A stretch of 64,000 bases of DNA from Pseudomonas benzenivorans (GTDB lineage Bacteria; Pseudomonadota; Gammaproteobacteria; Pseudomonadales; Pseudomonadaceae), in the NCBI RefSeq assembly GCF_024397895.1, contig NZ_CP073346.1, positions 1,674,001-1,738,000 of the forward strand, read 5' to 3'. The position numbers were made by a program, and so were the translations under genes. The notes below the pieces were generated by a model. That model was not told where the DNA came from and ran no database searches. It saw only the letters and a list, made by a program, of their open reading frames with translations. Of this stretch, positions 55,134 through 64,000 are shown in pieces (the first letter of the stretch is position 1; every line of letters starts with the position of its first letter).

Positions 55134-55508
55134 GCGCGCCTCAGACAAGCGCCAGCCGCCACAACGGCAGCGTCAGCGTCAGCGCCGCCAATACCCCGAA
55201 GACACGCCGCGGCGTGTCTTCCCGGGGTCATAGAGGAAGGCCAGGGCATTGAGCCCGCCCGGACAGGCGGGCAGCCCGGCGACCGACTCGACATTCAGCC
55301 ACCGGTGCCAGACCAGCATTAGCCCAGCCCGCTCGGCGCGAAGGTCGGCAATTTCACCTGAACGACTACCATGAATCTACAGGCGCCTCGATCACGCGGG
55401 GCGCCAGCTGTGCCGCACATGCGCAGGCACACGGCGACCAGCAACAACCGTCCGGCACACCGGACCACCGACCGGGGCCGCACGCCACGCTTGCAACGGG
55501 AGGTTTCC
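55134..55508. other. Intergenic region with hairpins and a possible decayed minus-strand ORF
   Basis: 375 bp. A perfect 24-bp palindrome GAAGACACGCCG CGGCGTGTCTTC (55198-55221) flanked by CCCC and GGGG, and a second hairpin GCCCGCC-GGACA-GGCGGGC (55254-55272). The first may be a terminator without T tract. On the minus strand, two overlapping frames would join into one Leu-rich C-terminal protein end if one C were added in a CCCC run (see findings). Confidence 0.4.
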
Positions 55509-55883
55509 ATGGACACGCATACCCTCGGCGCCTTGCTCCTAGTGGGCACCCTCTCCGGCTGCGCCGGCTCGCTCGGCACTCCCGCCGCCTACCTGGCCTA
55601 CCGCGAAGCGCCCCTGGTGGCCAAGGTCGACCTCGACATGAGCAAGCAGCATGTCCTGGAAATCGGTGGCCCCCCTTCCAGCGAGATGCAGCGCACCGTC
55701 CGGCCCGGCAGCTGTCACGACTACACCCTCACCCAGGACGGCCGGCCCCAGGCCTATCACGTCAGCTTCGACGCGGCCGGGCGGGTCGACGGCAAGGGCT
55801 TCACCACCTGCACCCAGATGGAAGACAACGCGCGCGCCCGTGCTCGCGCCCGCGTGCCCTACGGCGGGGGCGGGGGCTATTGA
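55509..55883 (+). CDS. osmE: Osmotically inducible lipoprotein OsmE
   Basis: A 124-aa outer-membrane lipoprotein of the SmpA/OmlA fold: lipobox GTLSGCAG (Cys about residue 18), core APLVAKVDLDMSKQHVLEIGGPPSSEMQRTVRPGSCHDYTL, and FDAAGRVDGKGFTTCTQME, which closely matches Pseudomonas OsmE as I recall. The tail is Arg-rich and ends GGGGGY. ATG 55509 follows GGGAGG. Induction by osmotic stress is expected from the family, not seen here. Confidence 0.88.
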   Translation: MDTHTLGALLLVGTLSGCAGSLGTPAAYLAYREAPLVAKVDLDMSKQHVLEIGGPPSSEMQRTVRPGSCHDYTLTQDGRPQAYHVSFDAAGRVDGKGFTTCTQMEDNARARARARVPYGGGGGY

Positions 55884-55988
55884 GCCCGGAGGTACGGCCT
55901 TGGCTGCTGCGCAGGTCGACGTACCGACCGCTCGCCGGCGCCGCCATCCTTTGCCATAGTCCAGTGTCTGCACAGTTCATCGGCTTCA

Positions 55989-56912
55989 ATGGACCTATCC
56001 ATGCTGCGACTCGCCCGATTCCTTCTCGCCCCCGTGCTGGTGGTTGCCATCGCGTTGCTGATGCTCGCGCAGTTCAGCCGGCCGGTGGCACCGCCCCCCG
56101 TGCTGGCCGCACTGGGCGAGCGCCCGCTGGTGATCGCCCACCGCGGCGGCAAGGGACTGTGGCCGGAAAACAGCCTGTTCGCCTTCGAGCGGGCCAGCGC
56201 CCTGGGCGTGGACATGCTGGAGATGGACCTGCGGCGCTCCAGCGATGGCGAGCTCGTGGTGATCCACGACAGCACCCTGGAGCGCACCACCGACGGCCAG
56301 GGGCTGGTGGCCGAGCACAGCCTTGAACAGCTGCAAGCCCTGGATGCCGGCTACCGGTGGACAGCCGACGGCGGCCAGAGCTACCCCTATCGCGGGCAGG
56401 GCATCCGCATCCCGCGCCTGATCGAAGTGCTCGAGGGCTTGCCGGAGGTGGCCAAGGCCATCGAGATCAAGGTGCCCGACGCCGGCCTGGAAGCGCAGCT
56501 CTGTCAGCTGCTGGAAGCCAGCGGTCAGGGTCAGCGGGTGCTGGTCGGCAGCTTCCACGAGCGCAGCCTGCAACGGTTCCGCGAGCTGTGCCCGGGCGTC
56601 GCCACCTCCGCCGGCCCCAGCTCTGTGCGCCTGCTGCTGACGCTCGACTGGCTGGGCCTGGGCCGTGTGCTGTCGCCCTCCTACCAGGCGCTGCAGATCC
56701 CCGAGCGTCACGGCAACTGGCCTATCGCCAGCGCCAGCCTGATGCGGACCGCCCGCGATCGCGGCCTCAATGTACTGCTGTGGACCGTCAACGAGCAGCC
56801 GGCAATGCGTCGTCTGCTCGAACTTGGCGCCGGCGGACTGATCACCGACCACCCGGAGCGTGCTCTTGAACTGCTTGGTCGCTCGACCCGGATCAGCGCG
56901 CTGGATGAATGA
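55989..56912 (+). CDS. Glycerophosphodiester phosphodiesterase
   Basis: A 307-aa GDPD that cleaves glycerophosphodiesters to glycerol-3-phosphate and an alcohol. One N-terminal membrane anchor or signal (about 5-27, LARFLLAPVLVVAIALLML), then catalytic HRGGKGLWPENS (His and Glu), EMDLRRSSDGELVVIHD (Glu, Asp, His), and a C-terminal WTVNE...LITDHP. Start could be ATG 55989 or ATG 56001. It is probably periplasmic and membrane-tethered. Confidence 0.92.
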   Translation: MDLSMLRLARFLLAPVLVVAIALLMLAQFSRPVAPPPVLAALGERPLVIAHRGGKGLWPENSLFAFERASALGVDMLEMDLRRSSDGELVVIHDSTLERTTDGQGLVAEHSLEQLQALDAGYRWTADGGQSYPYRGQGIRIPRLIEVLEGLPEVAKAIEIKVPDAGLEAQLCQLLEASGQGQRVLVGSFHERSLQRFRELCPGVATSAGPSSVRLLLTLDWLGLGRVLSPSYQALQIPERHGNWPIASASLMRTARDRGLNVLLWTVNEQPAMRRLLELGAGGLITDHPERALELLGRSTRISALDE

Positions 56913-56988
56913 CGCCGACAACCGATCAAAAAGTGCCCAACGGTCTCCAGAGCACAACCGGTCTGGGCTCGCGAAAGGTACCCGCAGC

Positions 56989-57025
56989 TTATCCACATGA
57001 CATTCCACAGCCATTCTGGATAACT
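56989..57025. repeat. 37-bp DnaA-box-like dyad, copy 1
   Basis: Starts with the perfect DnaA box TTATCCACA, has CCACAGC in the middle and ends TGGATAACT, whose complement is AGTTATCCA. Same total length and phasing as copies 2 and 3. Confidence 0.65.
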
Positions 57026-57191
57026 ACCGGCCAGCGCCATGAACGGTTTCCAAGTCACTGATACAGGGTGACTTTTTGCTTGACTTGAGCGGTAGTTCGG
57101 GCTCCTGGGCGGACACCCTCGGCACTGTTCAAAAAACGTTCTGATGGCTCAACCGCTTGATCCATCTGGCTCTCAGCCACTTACCCGGGAC

Positions 57192-57228
57192 TTATCAACA
57201 GCCCTACCCACAGCAGCCGTGGACAACT
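57192..57228. repeat. 37-bp DnaA-box-like dyad, copy 2
   Basis: Starts TTATCAACAGC (one mismatch to a DnaA box), middle CCCACAGCAG, end GTGGACAACT. About 27 of 37 positions equal copy 3. Confidence 0.65.
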
Positions 57229-57359
57229 TTCCAAGCCTACGCCAAGCGCCATAGATCAAGCCTAAGCTGCTGTTTTTATATAAAAAATATCGCAGCTCAA
57301 AAAACAACCAACTGCTCCAGACGACCGTATTGCAAGGGCTCCACAGCTCTGCCACCACC

Positions 57360-57396
57360 TTATCCACAGCTCGTTCCACAGCAGATGTGGGCAACT
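57360..57396. repeat. 37-bp DnaA-box-like dyad, copy 3
   Basis: Starts with the perfect DnaA box TTATCCACAGC, middle TTCCACAGCAG, end TGTGGGCAACT. Confidence 0.65.
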
Positions 57397-57490
57397 GCCG
57401 GACAACCACTATCGCGGCCATCGAGACAATCAACGGGCCGAGTCCGGTATCCCCGGCTAAGGTCTGGATAGACCACCAGGGAGATGCATC

Positions 57491-57565
57491 ATGGACTTCG
57501 ACAACCTGCTCCGCAGCCTGCTCGCCGCCTATGCCGGCGGCGCCAGTGGCAGCTGCCGCGAGTAA
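57491..57565 (+). CDS. Possible 24-aa small ORF or gene remnant
   Basis: ATG with AGGGAG 7 nt upstream opens a 24-codon frame, MDFDNLLRSLLAAYAGGASG and four more residues. It is too short to assign. It may be a degraded start of a longer protein, because the sequence continues with coding-like composition in another frame. Confidence 0.3.
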   Translation: MDFDNLLRSLLAAYAGGASGSCRE

Positions 57566-57637
57566 CGCGCCTTCGCCCTTGGTCGCCGGGCCCTGACTCG
57601 CTACCCTGAGGGCAAATTTGCCTGAGAGGAGTCGAGC

Positions 57638-58225
57638 ATGACCTTGCGCTCAATCTGCGTGTTCTGCGGCGCCAGCCCCGGTGCCCAGCCGATCTACCGT
57701 CAGGCCGCGGAGAACCTCGGCCGGCACCTGGCCGAACAGGGCCTGCGCCTGGTCTATGGCGGCGGTGCGGTTGGCCTGATGGGGGTGGTGGCAGACGCGG
57801 CGATGGCCGCCGGCGGAGAAGTCGTCGGCATCATCCCGCAGAGCCTGGAGCGCGCGGAAATCGGCCACCAGGGCCTGAGCCGCCTGGAAGTGGTGGACGG
57901 CATGCATGCCCGCAAGGCGCGCATGGCCGAACTCAGCGACGCCTTCATCGCCCTGCCCGGCGGCCTCGGGACCCTGGAGGAACTCTTCGAGGTGTGGACC
58001 TGGGGCCAGCTCGGCTACCACAGCAAGCCGCTGGGCCTGCTGGATGTCGGCGGTTTCTACAGCAAGCTCGGTGACTTTCTCGATCACCTGGTGGCCGAAC
58101 GCTTCGTCCGCTCCCAGCACCGCGCCATGCTGCAGCTCGCCGATTCACCGGCCGAGCTGCTGCAGGCGCTGCGCCAGTGGCAGCCGAATGTGGCGCCGAA
58201 GTGGGTCGATCGCAAACCCGACTGA
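57638..58225 (+). CDS. LOG-family protein (TIGR00730)
   Basis: A 195-aa Rossmann-like LOG family protein: [11 protein letters not shown] at the N-terminus, [28 protein letters not shown], and the hallmark [13 protein letters not shown] (about 108-120). Members hydrolyse nucleoside monophosphates to the base plus ribose-5-phosphate; the plant-like LOG enzymes make active cytokinins. Many bacterial ones act in nucleotide housekeeping. GAGAGGAG precedes the ATG. Confidence 0.92.
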   Translation: MTLRSICVFCGASPGAQPIYRQAAENLGRHLAEQGLRLVYGGGAVGLMGVVADAAMAAGGEVVGIIPQSLERAEIGHQGLSRLEVVDGMHARKARMAELSDAFIALPGGLGTLEELFEVWTWGQLGYHSKPLGLLDVGGFYSKLGDFLDHLVAERFVRSQHRAMLQLADSPAELLQALRQWQPNVAPKWVDRKPD

Positions 58226-58419
58226 ATCCCCCCAGGGTCCGGCTGGCAGGCGGCGGCGCCGTGACGCATAACCGCAGGGCGCGGCCACCGACTGCCGCCC
58301 CCACTTCACGCCCCAAGAGAAGGAATACTCGCAGGGCCGGTGCACTGGCCCTGTTTCTGCTGAGCCTGGCGGGGCGGCTGTGGAAAACCCTTAAGCGCCC
58401 GGCACACCCCTGACCCACG

Positions 58420-59331
58420 TCAGCGCGGCGCCACCGTCTCGGCCAGCGGCAGCACCGTGACCTGGACCTCCGGGTCATGGCTGCCGCCGCCGAGGATCAC
58501 CCCGCGCAACGGCGAGACATCGGCGAAGTCGCGGCCCCAGGCCAGGGTGATGTGCTCCAGGGACGGGCGGATGTTGTTGGTCGGGTCGAAGTCGACCCAC
58601 CCCTGGCGCGGGCAATACACCGATATCCAGGCATGCGAGGCGTCGGCCCCGATCAGCCGGGGCTGGCCGGGCGGCGGCTGGGTCAGCAGGTAGCCGCTGA
58701 CGTAGCGCGCGGCCAGGCCACGGGAACGCAGGCAGGCGAGCATCAGGTGGGCGAAGTCCTGACACACGCCGCGACGCTCCTCCAGCACCTGCATCAAGGG
58801 CGTAGCCACTTGAGTGGCCACGGCATCGAAGGTGAACTCGCTGAAGATCTTGCCCATCAGCGCCTGCACCGCCACCAGCAGTGGACGCCTGGCCGGGAAG
58901 CAATCGGCCGAATAGTCGACGAAGGCCTGTTTGAGCCGCACGTAGGGCGACTCGAAACGGTAGCGAGCGGCGTCCAGCAGGGTTGCCGAGAGTGCCCGAC
59001 CGCTGTAGCTGAGCGCGCCACTGATGCGCTCCCAGGGAGGCGAATCGGGCAGCGCCAGGGGCGGCCGCTCCAGCACCTCGATATGCAGGCGCGCGCCGAC
59101 CTCCAGGGCGTCATGGGGCCGCTCGAATACCAGACGGGTCAACGGATTACCGAATACGTCCAGCTCGTCGCGGCGCTGGCAGGGCTGCGGACTGACGTGC
59201 AACTGGCGCTCGTGACAACGCTGCCAGGGGCACTGGCGGGGCCACAGGTGAGCCAGCTGCTGAGCCAGGGACACCGGTGCCGAGTAGCGGTAGTGGGTGT
59301 CGTGGATGATCTGATAGGCCGCTTTGCTCAT
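58420..59331 (-). CDS. Transglutaminase-like cysteine protease
   Basis: A 303-aa protein with the N-terminal beta domain of bacterial transglutaminase-like proteins (IIHDTHYRYSAPVSLAQQLAHLWPR) and the catalytic triad: Cys in RRGVCQDFAHL, His in DASHAWI, Asp in FDPTN. Its start overlaps the stop of the ATP-grasp/alpha-E gene by 4 bp, so the two are coupled. The family cluster is predicted to make or process a peptide-like molecule. Confidence 0.93.
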   Translation of the reverse strand: MSKAAYQIIHDTHYRYSAPVSLAQQLAHLWPRQCPWQRCHERQLHVSPQPCQRRDELDVFGNPLTRLVFERPHDALEVGARLHIEVLERPPLALPDSPPWERISGALSYSGRALSATLLDAARYRFESPYVRLKQAFVDYSADCFPARRPLLVAVQALMGKIFSEFTFDAVATQVATPLMQVLEERRGVCQDFAHLMLACLRSRGLAARYVSGYLLTQPPPGQPRLIGADASHAWISVYCPRQGWVDFDPTNNIRPSLEHITLAWGRDFADVSPLRGVILGGGSHDPEVQVTVLPLAETVAPR

Positions 59332-61820
59332 GTCGATTGCGTCCGCTGGCTGGGGTCGACGTGCACGAAGAAGCGCAAACCGAGGTGTTCGGAGGCATTC
59401 TCACCGGCTTCGGCGATGCGCTCCAGCAAGTCCGCCAGGCCCTCGAGCACCGCCCTGACGCTGCTGGGGCCGAACAGCGGGCTCTCCAGGCTGGCCAGTC
59501 TGAAGTCGCTGAGCTGCTGCTCCAGCTGCCACAGGGGCACCTCTTCGGGCAGGGCGAAACGCTCGCCCAGTCGGCCCAGCGCGCGCAGCAGGGTACGCAA
59601 CTGGAACAGCACGGCATGGGGGTTCTGCTCGTCGAGTAGCAACAGGTCGAGTACCGGAATCAATTGCGCCGAGGCCAGGTAGCGGGTGCGGTAGGTGATG
59701 CTGCTGTTGCCCAGTTCCAGCAGCCAGGCCAGGGCCGAGGGATCGCTGACCGCGTCGCTGCGCAAGAACGCGGCAACGCTCTCGGCCATGAAGTGCAGCC
59801 GTTCGATGCTGCGGCCGATGAGCAGGAAACGCCAGCCGTCGTCGCGGGTCATGTCGTCGAGGGCAAAACCGGACAAGGCCGCCAGGGAAATCAGCAGGCC
59901 GTCGAGATAGTCCAGCAGTTCGCCGAGGTCCTCGCCCTCGACCTCCAGGCACTGGGCCTCGCGGTGCAGCACCAGCAACAGCTGCCAGTTGGCCTGGGAC
60001 AACTTGCCGCGCACGCTGCCGGCCGTCCATTGCAGGCGTTGCAGGTTGGCACGCAGGCTGGCCGGCCAGTCGGCGCCGAGCACCGCCTGCAACAGGCGCT
60101 GCTCCAGCTCGCCGCTGTCAGCGTCGGGCAAAATGCCCAGACGCTCGCCCAGGGCCAGGGCGCTCTGCAGGGCCTGCGGGTCGTCGTCATCGTCGACATA
60201 GCGCGCCAGCATGATGCGCAACAGACGTGCACCATCCTCGCAGCGCGAACTGTAGCGACCGAACCAGAACAGGTTCTCCACCACCCGCGACGGCAGGAAG
60301 GGGTCGCTGCGCACCAGGTCAGCCACGCCGAGTGCGCGCCACCACTGCCAGGGCTCGCCGCCGGGGTGGCGCTCGCCGAGCACCCAGGTGTCCTTGCTCG
60401 CCCCGCCGCTCTGCATCGACACGGCCTCGGCATCGGCGACCGCGGCCACCCGGGTCAGGCCGCCGGGCATGACCCGATAGCCTTCGGCACTGGCAACGGC
60501 GAACACGCGCATGCCGATGGCGCGCGACTGCAGGCGCTCCTCCTGGGCCTGCCACACCGGCGCCTGGGACAGCTGCGCCCGGGACTGGGCGACATAGGCG
60601 TAGGGCCTGGCCCTCAGGCGCTCGACCAGGGCCGCGCGCGCGGCCCCGTCCAGGGCGCGGCCGAGCACCGGGGGAAAACTCTGCGATGGGAAACTGGGCC
60701 GAATCAGCAACTCTGGCAGGTTCTCGATGGCCTGTTCGAGCACCGCCGCCTCGCCGCACCACCAGCTGGCAATGCTCGGCAGCAGCAGCTCCTCGCCGAG
60801 CAGCTTCTGCGCAATGGCCGGGAGGAAGCCGGGCAGCCCCGGCGACTCCAGCACTCCGCTGCCCAGGGCGTTGGCCACCAGCACCCGCCCCCGGCGCACC
60901 GCCTCGAGCAAGCCGGGCACCCCGAGCGCCGAGTCGGAGCGCAGCTCCAGCGGGTCGCAGAAGTCATCGTCCAGCCGCCGCAGCACGGCATGGACCCGAC
61001 GCAGGCCGGCCAGGGTCTTGAGGTAGAGAGTGGCGTCGCGCACCGTCAGGTCGCTACCCTCGACCAGCGGATAACCGAGCTGGCGGGCCAGGTACAGGTG
61101 CTCGAAGTAGCTTTCGTTGAACCGCCCGGAGGTCAGCAGCACCACCAGGGGCGTGTCGCCGTCGGCCGGCGCCTGACGCGCCAGGGTGTCCTGCAGGGTA
61201 CGGAAGAAGCCACCGAGATACTGCACGTTAAGCTCGCGGTACAGCTCCGGCAGGGTGCGCGAGACAATCTGTCGGTTCTCCAGCGCATAGCCGGCGCCTG
61301 AGGGTGCCTGGGTGCGGTCGCCGGTGACCCACCAACGGCCATCCGGCGCCCGCGCCAGGTCCACCGCATAGAGGTGCAGGAAGGTACCGCCCGCCGGCTT
61401 CACGCCCTGACACGGCCAGAGAAAGTGGTTGTGGCCGAACACCAGCTCGGCCGGCAGCAGTCCGTCGGCGATCAGCTGCTGCGGCCCGTAGATATCGGCC
61501 AGTACGGCGTCGAGCAGCTTCGCCCGCTGGGCCACCCCGGCGGCGATCTGCTGCCATTCGTCTGCGGGGATCAGGTTCGGCAGCAGGTCCAGCTCCCAGG
61601 GCCGGTCGGCACCCTCGGGGTCGGCGTAGACGTTGTAGGTCACGCCGTTTTCCTGGATCTGCCGGGTCACCAGGGCCTGACGCTGGGCCAGCTGCGCCGG
61701 ACTGGCGGCCTGCAGGCGCTCGAACAACCGGCGCCAGTGCGGCCGCACCTGCCCCTTGGCGTCCACCAGCTCGTGGTAGGACGCAGCGCTCAGCGGGTAG
61801 TCGGCAAGCAGATCGGGCAT
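59328..61820 (-). CDS. Circularly permuted ATP-grasp fused to alpha-E domain
   Basis: An 830-aa fusion. Residues about 1-480 are a circularly permuted ATP-grasp (CP_ATPgrasp; GVTYNVYADPEGADRPWELD, DRTQAPSGAGYALENR, VLVANALGSGVLE), a peptide-bond-forming type. Residues about 500-820 are the all-helical alpha-E domain (ENLFWFGRYSSRCEDGARLLR; FLLIGRSIERLHFMAE; LGNSSITYRTRYL). In many bacteria these are two genes; here they form one. Neighbouring transglutaminase and DUF2126 genes make the known conserved cluster. Product and substrate are unknown. Confidence 0.92.
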   Translation of the reverse strand: MPDLLADYPLSAASYHELVDAKGQVRPHWRRLFERLQAASPAQLAQRQALVTRQIQENGVTYNVYADPEGADRPWELDLLPNLIPADEWQQIAAGVAQRAKLLDAVLADIYGPQQLIADGLLPAELVFGHNHFLWPCQGVKPAGGTFLHLYAVDLARAPDGRWWVTGDRTQAPSGAGYALENRQIVSRTLPELYRELNVQYLGGFFRTLQDTLARQAPADGDTPLVVLLTSGRFNESYFEHLYLARQLGYPLVEGSDLTVRDATLYLKTLAGLRRVHAVLRRLDDDFCDPLELRSDSALGVPGLLEAVRRGRVLVANALGSGVLESPGLPGFLPAIAQKLLGEELLLPSIASWWCGEAAVLEQAIENLPELLIRPSFPSQSFPPVLGRALDGAARAALVERLRARPYAYVAQSRAQLSQAPVWQAQEERLQSRAIGMRVFAVASAEGYRVMPGGLTRVAAVADAEAVSMQSGGASKDTWVLGERHPGGEPWQWWRALGVADLVRSDPFLPSRVVENLFWFGRYSSRCEDGARLLRIMLARYVDDDDDPQALQSALALGERLGILPDADSGELEQRLLQAVLGADWPASLRANLQRLQWTAGSVRGKLSQANWQLLLVLHREAQCLEVEGEDLGELLDYLDGLLISLAALSGFALDDMTRDDGWRFLLIGRSIERLHFMAESVAAFLRSDAVSDPSALAWLLELGNSSITYRTRYLASAQLIPVLDLLLLDEQNPHAVLFQLRTLLRALGRLGERFALPEEVPLWQLEQQLSDFRLASLESPLFGPSSVRAVLEGLADLLERIAEAGENASEHLGLRFFVHVDPSQRTQST

Positions 61821-61851
61821 GGTTCACTCAACAGGCAGGGGTTGGGGCGCC

Positions 61852-64000
61852 TCAGTGGAGGCGCAGGTCCAGGGTCATCGGCAGCTCGGGGTTAACCTGC
61901 AGCGGGCCCGCCTCGCGCTCGCCCGGACTGTGGCCGAGACGGAAGAAGCGCGCCAGGCGCCGACTCTCCGCCTCGTAGGCATTGACCGGCAGGCTCTCGT
62001 AGTTGCGCCCGCCGGGATGGGCGACATGATACTGGCAACCACCCAGGGAGCGGTTCATCCAGCTGTCGACCAGATCGAAAGTCAGCGGCGCGTGCACGCC
62101 GATATTCGGCTGCAGACAGGACGCCGGCTGCCAGGCCCGAAAGCGCACGCCACCGACGAACTCGCCGACCTTGCCGGTGGGACACAGCGGCACCGGCACG
62201 CCATTGCAGGTCAGCACATAGCGATCGGCCGGCATGCCGGCAACCCTGACCTGCAGGCGCTCCAGCGAGGAGTCGACGTAGCGCACGGTACCGCCGGTGG
62301 CGCCCTCCTCGCCCAGCACATGCCAGGGCTCCAGGGCCTGACGCAGTTCCAGCTCGATGCCCTTGACGTTGAAGTCGCCGGCCTTGGGGAAGCGGAACTC
62401 GAAATGCGGGGCGAACCACTCGGCCCGCAGCGGGTAGCCGAAGGCATAGAGTTCCTGCAGCACATCGGCGAAGTCCTGCTCGACGAAATGCGGCAGCAGG
62501 TAACGGTCATGCAGCTCGGTGCCCCAGCGCACCAGCCGCGCCGGCGCATAGGGCTGCTGCCAGAATCGCGCGATAAGGGCGCGCAGCAACAGCTGCTGAG
62601 CCAGGCTCATCCGCCCATGCGGCGGCATCTCGAAGGCGCGCAGCTCGAGCAGGCCGAGGCGGCCGGTGGCCGAATCCGGCGAATACAGCTTGTCGATGCA
62701 GAACTCGGCGCGGTGGGTGTTGCCGGTGACGTCCACCAGCAGGTGGCGCAACAGGCGGTCGACCAGCCAAGGCTGGCATGCCTCGCCCGGCTCGGGCATC
62801 TGGGCGAAGGCGATCTCCAATTCATAGAGGGCATCGTTGCGCGCCTCGTCGACCCGCGGCGCCTGGGAGGTCGGGCCGATGAACAGGCCGGAGAACAGGT
62901 AGGACAGCGACGGGTGGTTGTGCCAGTAGCTGATCAGGCTGCGCAGCAGGTCGGGGCGACGCAGGAACGGCGAGTCGGCCGGGGTCGCGCCGCCGAGCAC
63001 GAAGTGGTTGCCGCCGCCGGTGCCGGTGTGACGGCCGTCGATCATGAACTTCTCGCTGGACAGGCGTGTCTGGCGCGCCGCCTCGTAGAGGAACTCGGTG
63101 CGCTCGACCAGCTCCGTCCAGCTGGCCGCCGGGTGGATGTTGACCTCGATCACCCCCGGGTCGGGGGTGATGCGGAAGAATTGCAGGCGCGGGTCCTGGG
63201 GCGGCTCGTAGCCCTCGAGCAGTACCGGACAGTCCAGCTCCGCGGCGGTGGCCTCGATGGCCGCGACCAGCTCCAGATAGTCTTCCAGCCGGCTCAGCGG
63301 CGGCATGAACAGATACAGCCGGCCACCCCGCGGCTCGGCACACAGCGCGGTGCGCACCACGTCATCGGCCGACTGCCCGGTCCGCGGCGGTTCGATTGGC
63401 GTATTCGCGCTTGCCAGCGCGGCGCCGCGCAGCTCGCGGGCCATCTGCCCGGCGGGTGGCAGCGGCGCGAACAGCTGGGATGGATCGACCGGGTTCACAT
63501 AGGGGTAGTCGGCCTGCTTGACCCAGGGCTGCGATTCCAGCGGCAGGCGGTAGCCCAGCGGCGAATCACCCGGCAGCAGCCGGCAATGTTCCTCGCGCAG
63601 GAACCAGGCGCCGCTCTGCCAGGCGTCTTCGGCGGCGTTGCGGGCCAGCGGCAGAACATGCCCAATCACCTTGCCCAGTCCCTGGCCGAACACCTTGCTC
63701 AGGCGCTCGCGCTCCAGCGCATCGTCCAGTCGCGGGTCTTCCGGCGTGACGTTGCTCGGCAGCTTGCGTTCGCGCCACAGGAAATAGAAGAAGTCCTCAT
63801 AGGCGGCGAAGCTATGCTCGCCACTCAGGCCCAGCCGTGGCGCCAGGGCGGCGAGGAACCGCGCGGCCAGGTGCGCATCGGCGCCGTAGTCACTCTGCTC
63901 GTCGGCATACAGCAGCGGTTCGTGCCACAGCGGCTCGCCGTCCCGGCGCCAGTAGCAGTTGAGTGACCAGCGCGGCAGCTGCTCGCCCGGGTACCACTTG
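61852..64000 (-). CDS. DUF2126 transglutaminase-like protein, truncated by the window edge
   Basis: Only the C-terminal part, about 715 codons, is inside the window. The frame remains open to the right edge ([20 protein letters not shown]... before Met at 63693). The family protein is about 1,100 aa with an N-terminal transglutaminase domain, which would lie beyond the window. Visible: [23 protein letters not shown] split across, [47 protein letters not shown], typical of DUF2126. It is the first gene of the transglutaminase/ATP-grasp set. An internal ATG at 63693 should not be taken as the start. Confidence 0.92.
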   Translation of the reverse strand, partial: KWYPGEQLPRWSLNCYWRRDGEPLWHEPLLYADEQSDYGADAHLAARFLAALAPRLGLSGEHSFAAYEDFFYFLWRERKLPSNVTPEDPRLDDALERERLSKVFGQGLGKVIGHVLPLARNAAEDAWQSGAWFLREEHCRLLPGDSPLGYRLPLESQPWVKQADYPYVNPVDPSQLFAPLPPAGQMARELRGAALASANTPIEPPRTGQSADDVVRTALCAEPRGGRLYLFMPPLSRLEDYLELVAAIEATAAELDCPVLLEGYEPPQDPRLQFFRITPDPGVIEVNIHPAASWTELVERTEFLYEAARQTRLSSEKFMIDGRHTGTGGGNHFVLGGATPADSPFLRRPDLLRSLISYWHNHPSLSYLFSGLFIGPTSQAPRVDEARNDALYELEIAFAQMPEPGEACQPWLVDRLLRHLLVDVTGNTHRAEFCIDKLYSPDSATGRLGLLELRAFEMPPHGRMSLAQQLLLRALIARFWQQPYAPARLVRWGTELHDRYLLPHFVEQDFADVLQELYAFGYPLRAEWFAPHFEFRFPKAGDFNVKGIELELRQALEPWHVLGEEGATGGTVRYVDSSLERLQVRVAGMPADRYVLTCNGVPVPLCPTGKVGEFVGGVRFRAWQPASCLQPNIGVHAPLTFDLVDSWMNRSLGGCQYHVAHPGGRNYESLPVNAYEAESRRLARFFRLGHSPGEREAGPLQVNPELPMTLDLRLH

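Larger units (their letters stand above)
56913..57637. other. 725-bp intergenic region with iterated DnaA-box-like dyads
   Basis: No gene with good support. It carries three 37-bp repeats, each with a TTATCCACA-like box on the left, CCACAGC in the middle and a TGG..AACT arm on the right (56989-57025, 57192-57228, 57360-57396). Between the second and third lies an AT-rich stretch TTTTTATATAAAAAATAT (57273-57290). A 24-codon frame (57491-57565; MDFDNLLRSLLAAYAGG) with AGGGAG 7 nt upstream may be a small gene or remnant. Confidence 0.6.

Noticed and set aside
56913..57637. Chromosomal or plasmid replication origin
   Set aside because: DnaA boxes are present, but there are no dnaA, dnaN, rpmH, parAB or rep genes around; all neighbours are ordinary chromosomal genes. 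Reported as a DnaA-box-like repeat region instead.
58226..58413. Small plus-strand ORF ending in a hydrophobic segment (GALALFLLSLAGRLW)
   Set aside because: Only a GTG start with a poor ribosome site, Arg/Pro-rich beginning, and it ends just before a convergent gene. It could be a small membrane peptide, but support is too weak.

Overview
The window is high-GC chromosomal DNA from a gammaproteobacterium, almost certainly Pseudomonas sensu lato. Much of the backbone follows the gene order I recall from P. aeruginosa: ilvI-ilvH-ilvC, a DUF4124 gene, yqcC, a TPR lipoprotein, mrcB, an APH/ATPase fusion, a pentapeptide protein, a methyltransferase, a TfoX-C protein, cbpA, a PrrF sRNA, phuW-V-U, sfsA, an aminotransferase, dksA and gluQ. 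PrrF, OsmE and CbpA are strong Pseudomonas markers. No species is claimed.

Layout. 1-5.9 kb: branched-chain amino-acid synthesis, rearranged, with ilvY between ilvH and ilvC and a complete IS1595-type element in the terminator between ilvY and ilvH. 5.9-14 kb: housekeeping genes (PBP1b, small conserved proteins, CbpA) ending with one PrrF iron-responsive sRNA. 14-19.5 kb: a four-gene signalling operon: a small membrane protein, an SSS-transporter/histidine kinase fusion, a receiver-only response regulator, and a membrane-PAS-degenerate-kinase protein fused to a DnaQ-like exonuclease. 19.5-26.3 kb: remnant heme-uptake genes phuUVW (no phuTSR), a Rieske protein, sfsA, aminotransferase, dksA, gluQ.

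26.3-54.5 kb is an accessory catabolic region. Its core is a dimethylsulfoniopropionate (DMSP) cleavage cluster: dddD (tandem class III CoA-transferase) divergent from dddB (Fe-alcohol dehydrogenase) and dddC (CoA-acylating semialdehyde dehydrogenase), with IclR and LysR regulators. DddD should turn DMSP into dimethyl sulfide plus 3-hydroxypropionyl-CoA, and DddB/DddC should take the C3 unit to acetyl-CoA. The usual BCCT carrier (DddT) is absent. In its place are an MFS carrier, a complete peptide-type ABC transporter, and an orphan glycine-betaine-type binding protein. Next to these are an aldehyde dehydrogenase, a beta-hydroxyacid dehydrogenase, a second GcvA-like LysR, and a second module of Fe-ADH, ALDH, glutamine-synthetase-like enzyme and TRAP transporter that looks like gamma-glutamylation-based amine or amino-alcohol catabolism. 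Shared palindromes and AT-rich promoter blocks in distant intergenic regions suggest co-regulation.

54.5-64 kb: a small repeat-bearing secreted protein, OsmE, a glycerophosphodiesterase, an intergenic region with three copies of a 37-bp DnaA-box-like dyad, a LOG-family protein, and the transglutaminase / ATP-grasp-alpha-E / DUF2126 cluster, whose last gene runs off the right edge.
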